Assembly (NCBI RefSeq): GCF_000485595.1
Contig: NW_014577566.1
Location: 114,079-138,214 of the forward strand
Source of the DNA: Priapulus caudatus
Taxonomy: Eukaryota; Priapulida; Priapulimorpha; Priapulimorphida; Priapulidae
Reading direction: 5' to 3'
Length of the DNA: 24,136 nt
Position 1 is the first letter of the stretch, and every line of letters begins with the position of its first letter. The position numbers were made by a program, and so were the translations under genes. Positions 19,110 to 24,136 of this stretch are shown here, piece after piece. The notes below the pieces were generated by a model. That model saw only the letters and a list, made by a program, of their open reading frames with translations. It made no database searches and was not told where the DNA came from.

Positions 19110-19537
19110 ACTCGATAATCACGCGATGTGAGAGGATCGCTGTTATTTACGATCGCAGCATTTATGAGGCGACGCTCGCTTGCAATCACGCCTGTTTTAC
19201 ACGCGGCCCACCTAGCGGGCGAGCAGTTAGTCGCTACCACAGATCTCTTCACAGATAGCAAGCGACGCATGTAAAACATACCACCGTCGTTGCTGCCGCC
19301 GCTGTCTCAGCTAGCTCAAAGGCTAGAGAGAGAGAGAGAGAGAGTATAGGGCTTCTCACTCGCCGAACTTGGCCGATAGTTCGCGAGTATTGTCGCATTA
19401 TGTCGCAGCCATTTAAGCGAGTTTAAGCTTTTGAGTTTTTTATGAGTCAGGCCATTTTAATTTGTTTATTGGCGTTATTTTTTCGGGCAAGCGGTGCCAA
19501 CGAAAACCTGAACGATTAGGGAGTCTGGAAAATTTAC

Positions 19538-19745
19538 ATCACCGCGGTGATTGCATGCACGTGAACATGCACTACATATCGTGACTGTATATTTGTCACA
19601 CGCAGTGTGAAGAGAGACTTTCCATCACACTGAGACAGTGTGTCTCTGGTGTAATCGTCGATCGTGGCTTTTCTGACGACAGGAAGTCGGCTGCTAGTCG
19701 CTGGTGTGTAATAGCAGACGATTACACGCGCAGCACCCGCGGGTG
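19538..19745. other. Segment dense in perfect and near-perfect inverted repeats
   Basis: In about 210 bases there is a 14-bp palindrome ATCACCGCGGTGAT (19538-19551), an imperfect hairpin with arms around GAGACA and TGTCTC near 19625-19655, a stem GTGTAAT...ATTACAC with an 8-base loop near 19705-19726, and a 12-bp palindrome CACCCGCGGGTG near 19735-19746. Q1 has all of them, two with a base missing. Terminal inverted repeats or target-site duplications that would define a foldback transposon are not evident. Confidence 0.45.
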
Positions 19746-19831
19746 AACGTGAGGCTAACACGAGGTTATGGACATGCACGTCTAAGTGCGTGTTTTACAA
19801 CGGCGCGGGCGCGTGGACAGAGTTTATACCG

Positions 19832-19916
19832 CCGGTTGTTAGGGTGAAGATGAGGTCATCTAGTTAGCTTCCGGTTGTTAGGGTGAAGATGAGGTCATCT
19901 TGTTAGCTTCCGGTTG
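19832..19916. repeat. 39-bp direct tandem duplication (Q2 copy)
   Basis: Two 39-base units starting CCGGTTGTTAGGGTGAAGAT, with one substitution between them (CTAG versus CTTG), and the start of a third. It is the same arrangement as 6805-6887. Confidence 0.9.
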
Positions 19917-19921
19917 GAATT

Positions 19922-20050
19922 TTCCTCCTCTCTACTCTTTCTTCTTTCCTCTTCTTTCTCTCTATCTTTTGTATGACTGTCAGTCTTCTCTCTTCTCGTT
20001 TGCTCTTTCTCTTCCTCGCTCCACGCGCTCTGCCACCCCCTCTCTCACGC
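19922..20050. repeat. CT/CTTT-rich tract (Q2 copy)
   Basis: Degenerate pyrimidine repeats equivalent to 6893-7018, ending in CACCCCCTCTCTCACGCTC. Confidence 0.82.
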
Positions 20051-20142
20051 TCACAAATGCGTAATATAATTATAAAATATGACCGAAATATCTTGACCCA
20101 TGTTTCTATAAGGGTACGCCCGCTCCCTGACGTCGCCGCCAC

Positions 20143-20185
20143 ATGAGTCAGAGCTCTGAGCGAAGAACACTAGCCCTGACGACGC
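20143..20185 (+). other. Candidate short coding exon with GTAAGT donor (Q2 copy)
   Basis: Identical to 7115-7157. It opens with ATG at 20143, encodes 14 residues plus one base, and reaches the donor GTAAGT at 20186-20191. Phase 1 at this donor matches the first two bases of the candidate exon at 21538, so splicing would create a Gln codon and continue RNVAIDEIP. The implied intron is about 1.35 kb and contains the promoter-like patch and the 23-bp minisatellite. This is inference from phase and motif strength only. Confidence 0.2.
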
Positions 20186-20393
20186 GTAAGTGATTTTGGG
20201 AAATATTTTATGCAGAGCGCACTACTAAAGTCCGCCGCACCCCTTGGGAAACAGAATTCAGCAGTGTGACGTCCCGTCAGCCCTAATAACAATCCCTACA
20301 CCCTGTAAGTAACGACGCTCCTCCGTTCCGGCCTTTTTCCTTCTCTTCCTCCCCTACATCCCCCGTCGCACACTCACACGCAGTCCGGTTTCT

Positions 20394-20450
20394 ATGACTC
20401 ACATGCCGCGCATGCGCGTATAAAGCCGGGGCGGATGTAGAGCTGTTCAT
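20394..20450 (+). promoter_or_regulatory. TATA promoter candidate with AP-1 and NRF-1-like sites
   Basis: TGACTCA lies at about 20396-20402, then the palindrome CGCGCATGCGCG (20407-20418, NRF-1 core), directly abutting TATAAA (20419-20424). Thirty bases downstream of the first T is TTCATTTA, close to an Inr, with A at 20449. Spacing and motif order fit a TATA-dependent core promoter. The ATG at 20492 would lie about 43 bases into the transcript. Q1 has the same block with one T missing from the TATA box. Confidence 0.32.
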
Positions 20451-20491
20451 TTATTGATGCAGTAGATCGGGCCGGGCTACAATTATACGGA

Positions 20492-20755
20492 ATGTCTGTC
20501 AAGCTTCTATCGCTATCGTCCGACCGACAGTATAAGTATGACAGCACCTATCGCTTCTCATCGGATCAGATCGTGACTGACATAATAGGCGTTAGCGATC
20601 GTGGCGCCCCCTATACACTACCGCCCGGTTGCATTGCGGGATCGATCCCGTTGTCACCATGGTTTCTGTCACGCTGTCACCATAGGTTCTGTTACGTTTG
20701 TCACCAAAAGTTCTGTCACGCCTGCCCCATAGGCTCTGTCACGCGGTCACCATAG
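20492..20755 (+). CDS. Hypothetical ORF running into minisatellite (Q2 copy)
   Basis: Starts at the ATG equivalent to 7464 and is identical to it for 29 codons (begins MSVKLLSLSSDRQYKYDSTY). One extra base at about 20581 removes the tandem stops seen in Q1. The frame then reads about 23 more ordinary codons, including Gly/Pro-rich residues, before entering the 23-bp repeat at 20651. The repeat part is unlikely to be translated. Which copy is correct decides whether this is a 30-residue ORF or a longer exon. No family is recognised. Confidence 0.18.
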   Translation: MSVKLLSLSSDRQYKYDSTYRFSSDQIVTDIIGVSDRGAPYTLPPGCIAGSIPLSPWFLSRCHHRFCYVCHQKFCHACPIGSVTRSP

Positions 20756-21100
20756 CTCTGTCACGCTGTCAACGTAGGTTCTGTCACGTTGTCACATGGG
20801 TACTGTTACGCTGCACCATAGGTTCTGTCACGCTGCCACGTAGGTTCTGTCACGCTGTCACCATTTTATTGCCACGTTTGTCACAAATACTGTCACGTTG
20901 GCACGAGAGATACTGTCACGTTGTCGCCACAGATACTGTCACGTGTTCGCCACAGATACTGTCACGTGTTCGCCAACAGACACTGTCCGTGCTCACCACA
21001 ACCCCTGTCACGTTGTCACCACAACCCCTGTCACGTTTGTTACGACAGATCCTGTGACGTTGTTACGACGTGGTCTGTCATGTCACCACACTATTCTGTT
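20651..21100. repeat. 23-bp minisatellite (Q2 copy)
   Basis: Same units in the same order and with the same zoning as 7622-8075, including the CACGTG-bearing units near 20940-20970. Single-base losses in several units (for example near 20725 and 20796) shift the frame, so the repeat-peptide ORFs differ from those of Q1. Confidence 0.92.
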
Positions 21101-21235
21101 CTCGTGTGACGGCCGTTGATTGGCTCCCTGCGCGTGATTAGTGCACACGCTCCTTGTCGTGCATCGCCGGAGTGTTGTGACGCGCTGCCCTGCTATTGTC
21201 TTTCACGCGCACACGCCTCTCGTTCTTTTTCTTTC

Positions 21236-21319
21236 CTCTCTCTCTCTCTCTCCCTCTCTTCCTCTCTGTCGCTCTTTCTCTCTCTCTATCTCTCTCTGTC
21301 TCTATCTATCTATCTAGTA

Positions 21320-21360
<41 letters not shown>
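21236..21360. repeat. (CT)n, (CTAT)n and (AT)n compound microsatellite
   Basis: CT repeats, then a few CTAT units at about 21299-21315, then AT dinucleotides at 21318-21360. The R1 equivalent is 12395-12520. Ser/Leu and Ile/Tyr-repeat frames at 21116-21492 come from this tract. Confidence 0.93.
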
Positions 21361-21361
<1 letters not shown>

Positions 21362-21537
21362 CCGCTCACTCGCCTTTTCTCTCCCTTCCTGCCTCGCTCT
21401 TCCTTCTTACCCTCTGGCTCTATCTTGGTCTGCATCGTTTTTGTCTTCGTCACTTTTCTACGCGCATCGCTCGCCTCCCTCTCCCTCCCTGACTATTTTC
21501 CCCTCCTCTTCCCTTTCCTCTCCCTCTCTCGCCGCAG

Positions 21538-21641
21538 AGCGCAACGTCGCCATCGACGAAATTCCTGGAAAGCGATACATCTCTGTCGACGTCGCTAAAA
21601 AGGAACGCGTCAGCTTGTTGGATGTTGCCGCGTCCGACTAA
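21538..21641 (+). other. Candidate terminal coding exon (R2 copy)
   Basis: CTGAC near 21489 (branch-point consensus), a pyrimidine-rich run of about 40 bases and GCCGCAG at 21531-21537 form a good 3' splice site. After two bases (AG) the frame reads RNVAIDEIPGKRYISVDVAK and continues to TAA at 21639-21641, 33 residues without low complexity. R1 shares DEIP, KKERVS and DVAASD in frame but has compensating indels between them. Another frame of this stretch (SATSPSTKFL...) is also open past the stop to about 21725. I cannot assign a protein. Confidence 0.28.
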
Positions 21642-21883
21642 ACCGCTAAACGCTAAATCTAATGGCTACGAACTGGAGGCGGCGAGAGCAATTTTGCATT
21701 TCAAACCGAATGCTAAAGATCGCTAGTTGTCTCCGTTCCAATGTACAACGGCGCGGTAACACTGGTCGGCGGCGGCCGTGAAGGCCGACATTGGTGGTAT
21801 AGCGCGAGGCACCGCATGCGCAGAAATATATTATAGCACGCGCGGAAGTTGGTTCGGGTATTTTCTGCCATCTAGTATAACAG

Positions 21884-22383
21884 CAGGCCCGTAGCCAGCT
21901 TTATATTCGGGGGTTTGGGTGATTCAGTTTTCAATGTTGGGCAAATTTGCGTCGCAGGGCGCGTGTACGAGGATTTATACAGGGGGGGCCGTCTAACCGT
22001 AAGCCAAATTGCGAGCACCGCGAAAGGGGGGGGTCTGGGGGGCCCTCCGCCAGAAAATTTTTAAAATTAGACCCCTCAGGTTCGTTTTCTGCGCGAGCAA
22101 GGGGTGGTCCGGACTCCGCTGGCCCCCGCCGCCCGCGCTCTCCCTGTACACGCCCTGCTCGGGCGCGAGCGACCAGGCAGAGGGAAGCCAAGCGACGATC
22201 CGGCGGGGGTGTGGGAGGGGCGTTGTTCCACTGTTCACCCTCCCGCAACGAGGAGATTTTGCAATTATTACGCTAAAATGGAGCGACCTGAGGTGAAATT
22301 CTTTTTTTGGGGGCTTGGGGGTGGGGCGGCTCGGGGGGGGGGGTTCGTTCGAACCCCCCGAACCCCCTTTGGCTACGGGCCTG
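21884..22383. mobile_element. MITE-like DNA transposon, copy in R2
   Basis: A 500-base element with perfect 14-bp terminal inverted repeats CAGGCCCGTAGCCA and TGGCTACGGGCCTG. The right flank is TATAAG (22384-22389); the left flank reads TATAACAG, i.e. the same duplication with two extra bases, probably sequence error. It is the same insertion as 13038-13533 and not an independent one. It encodes no transposase; GC-rich frames of 81-109 codons on both strands are by-products of G and C runs. Confidence 0.82.
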
Positions 22384-22419
22384 TATAAGTATATAGTTCA
22401 AGTACTGTCAAATTGTCTC

Positions 22420-22449
22420 TAATATATATATAAAGAGTACATAATAGAG

Positions 22450-22481
<32 letters not shown>

Positions 22482-22600
22482 TCTATATGTCGATATATTG
22501 TCGATATATGTCGATATATGTCGATATGTCGATATATATTATGTCTCTATATGTCTCTTATATGTACTCTTGATATATATATACATACATACATACAATT
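22420..22600. repeat. (AT)n and TCGATATATG tandem repeat
   Basis: AT dinucleotide at about 22449-22479, then four or five TGTCGATATA units (10-12 base spacing), then ATGTCTCT repeats and a short (CATA)n run at about 22580-22597. R1 has a diverged version at 13545-13745. Confidence 0.85.
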
Positions 22601-22984
22601 TACATCAGGTTTAACGCATGTTTCTCATAAGGATGCACGAACGCATGTGTTCAAACCCCACACCATAACGCATAGAAAGACAGAGACAGGGACAGAGAAT
22701 TAAAGAGAGGGGAGAGAAGGGAAGAGAGGGAGGGGAAGAATTCTACCTATACCACTTCCAACATTCGACCCTACAAGTGGCGCACCGAATTACGCCTCCA
22801 CGCCTAATTCCGGTGTTCGCATCCACTTCCGCCCTATCTCTCCATCGAATCCGTCTCTCCGGCTATCTCTCTGTCTGATCTCGCTCGCCTCCCTTCACCC
22901 CATCCGTTCTGTCTCTCCTCCCATCACTCCATCCACTCTGCCTCGTCTCCCATGACTCAAGCCGCTCTGTTTCCTCTCCCATCC

Positions 22985-22987
22985 CTC

Positions 22988-23025
<38 letters not shown>
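22985..23025. repeat. (CT)n microsatellite
   Basis: About 20 CT units inside the wider pyrimidine-rich stretch at 22860-23110. The R1 equivalent near 14160-14195 is shorter and interrupted. Confidence 0.9.
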
Positions 23026-23660
23026 ATCACTTCGTCAGTTCTGTCTCTTCTCCCGTCTCTCCGTCCATCCCTCCATCTGTTCTGGCTCTCCGCATATCTT
23101 TCCGTCTGATCTAACCGAAATGTAACTTAATTTGAAATTTTAATCTTCGAAACAAGTTATTCGATTCTCGGCGGAATATATATACTGGCGTAGAATAACT
23201 CGACACTGGTCTGCCTGACGTCGTAGATGTAATTTAATGATTCACTCAGCGCCGATGAGAGAGAGAGTAAGTAACCGCAAACATAATAGACTTGCGCTCT
23301 CAGGGTTTATACGTGTTTCGCTGCGCGGTGGGATGGTGGCGCGCGAAGCATAGACGGGTAATCGGCTTATAACAACCAAGCAGACGCCGTCACTGCTTCT
23401 CCCACGAACTTACCGCCACCGCCTCCGCGCGGCTCGATCGTCCGGTATGAGATCGCCTGGCGCGCGCGCTTTGCTAGGCAGCTGTGTCCGCTTCCACTGT
23501 ACGGTGCCTCCGCTCGTTGTCTTAGTAACAACTCACAATCAGTCGTCGTCTCGGTGATTGCCAGAGAATGGATGAGATGGAATGCGACTGGGGAGAGTTG
23601 AGTGATTGAGCGAGGAAACGAGTGAGCAAGGGAGGGAGGGCGGGATGGAGCGAGCGACTA

Positions 23661-23870
23661 AGTGAGTGAGTGAGTGAGTGAGTGAGTGAGTGAGTGAGTG
23701 AGTGAGTGAGTGAGTGAGTGAGTGAGTGAGTGAGTGAGTGAGTGAGTGAGTGAGTGAGTGAGTGAGTGAGTGAGTGAGTGAGTGAGTGAGTGAGTGTGAG
23801 TGAGTGTGTGAGTGAGTGAGTGAGTGAGTGAGTGAGTGAGTGAGTGAGTGAGTGAGTGAGTGTGAGTGAG
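23661..23870. repeat. (GAGT)n tetranucleotide repeat
   Basis: About 50 GAGT units, almost perfect, with GTGAG/GTGTG interruptions near 23795-23809 and at the right end. It is nearly 60 bases longer than the R1 copy. The minus-strand frame is a Leu-Thr-His-Ser repeat and not a gene. Confidence 0.96.
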
Positions 23871-23898
23871 AGAGAGTATCCGTCTGTCTACACTGCGC

Positions 23899-24001
23899 AT
23901 ATGTGCATTAATCAGATATCGCTCTGCCTATATCATTCACCCGATAGTCAACTGTCTATATTATTCATCAGATGGTCCACTACCTATATTATTCATCAGA
24001 T
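23899..24001. repeat. 28-bp minisatellite, about 3.5 units
   Basis: Units beginning CTATATTATTCATCAGAT at 23928 (variant), 23956 and 23984, exactly 28 bases apart, with a decayed unit upstream from about 23899. It belongs to the 3' flank, which occurs once in the window. Bases 24002-24092 show nothing further. Confidence 0.85.
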
Positions 24002-24092
24002 TTAGAGTAATCCTGACAGCTTGCGAAGGCTATGTGCATGTGGAACGTGATTACGCAATGACAAAACAGAAGCCTGCAAAGTTCTCACCTGT

Positions 24093-24104
24093 CACAGAGA
24101 GAGA

Positions 24105-24136
<32 letters not shown>
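24093..24136. repeat. (GA)n microsatellite at the right edge
   Basis: GA repeats starting with GAGAGAGAAAGAGAAAGAG and running off the window, so the full length is unknown. Confidence 0.92.

Larger units (their letters stand above)
17889..21235. repeat. Duplicated block Q, copy 2 (Q2)
   Basis: Colinear with Q1 (4752-8205). It is cleaner than Q1 in the first half (regular CAG triplets, no long homopolymer inserts near 19440-19490) and slightly noisier in the minisatellite. It continues through a CT tract into R2, giving the order Q-R that is not seen after Q1. Confidence 0.92.
21236..23875. repeat. Duplicated block R, copy 2 (R2)
   Basis: Colinear with R1 (12395-14990). It is joined to Q2 through a CT tract, supporting Q-R as the native order. 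The GAGT repeat at its end is much longer and cleaner than in R1. Between 21642 and 21883, and again at 23110-23660, the sequence is unique with no supported gene. Confidence 0.92.

Noticed and set aside
19534-19779. 81-codon minus-strand ORF in Q2, partly shared with 6562-6750 in Q1
   Set aside because: It overlaps the palindrome-rich segment, the two copies are frame-shifted several times relative to each other, and no family is recognisable.

Overview
The window looks like nuclear DNA from an animal, most likely an aquatic invertebrate. No bacterial features are present: no operons, no runs of dense coding sequence, no Shine-Dalgarno-linked genes. The sequence is dominated by (CT)n/(GA)n, (CA)n, (AT)n, (GAGT)n and CAG/CAC microsatellites and by several minisatellites. 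It also carries a short DNA transposon with the CAGGCCCGTAGCCA terminal repeat that I associate with MITEs of marine invertebrates. No conserved protein-coding gene is recognisable. Almost every long open frame is a translation of simple repeats (SLSL, THTH, ERER or THSL peptides).

The main structural fact is that three unique blocks, P, Q and R, each occur twice. The layout is: 5' flank (1-874), P1 (about 875-4650), Q1 (4752-8205), P2 (8219-12369), a 25-N gap (12370-12394), R1 (12395-14990), segment S (about 14991-17816, present once), Q2 (17889-21235), R2 (21236-23875) and a 3' flank (23876-24136). The three partial arrangements are P-Q, P-gap-R and Q-R, which all fit one underlying order P-Q-R of about 10 kb. 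Every junction lies in or beside a low-complexity tract, mostly (CT)n or (GAGT)n. Paired copies differ almost only by single-base insertions and deletions. The simplest reading is one locus assembled repeatedly from reads of different quality (haplotigs, or noisy long-read gap filling). A real tandem duplication is the alternative.

P holds a 16-bp minisatellite, a 32-bp minisatellite, long purine tracts, a G-rich 10/20-bp minisatellite and a CT tract. Q holds a CAG/CAC-rich stretch, a 39-bp duplication, a possible small first exon with a GTAAGT donor, a TATA-type promoter candidate followed by a short ORF, and a 23-bp minisatellite of about 20 units. R holds CT and AT microsatellites, a possible terminal coding exon behind a good branch point and polypyrimidine tract, the MITE, AT-rich DNA and a (GAGT)n tract. 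S holds two CA tracts, a CpG-rich patch with X-box-like and CRE-like sites, a long GA tract and a GC-box/TATA promoter candidate.

The only hint of a gene is in the Q-R order. A 43-nt candidate exon at 20143-20185 ends in phase 1 at GTAAGT, and the candidate terminal exon at 21538-21641 begins in the matching phase. Joined, they would encode 48 residues. This is weak evidence and no function is proposed. I found no undescribed biological system that I can support; the most useful result is the mosaic duplication.
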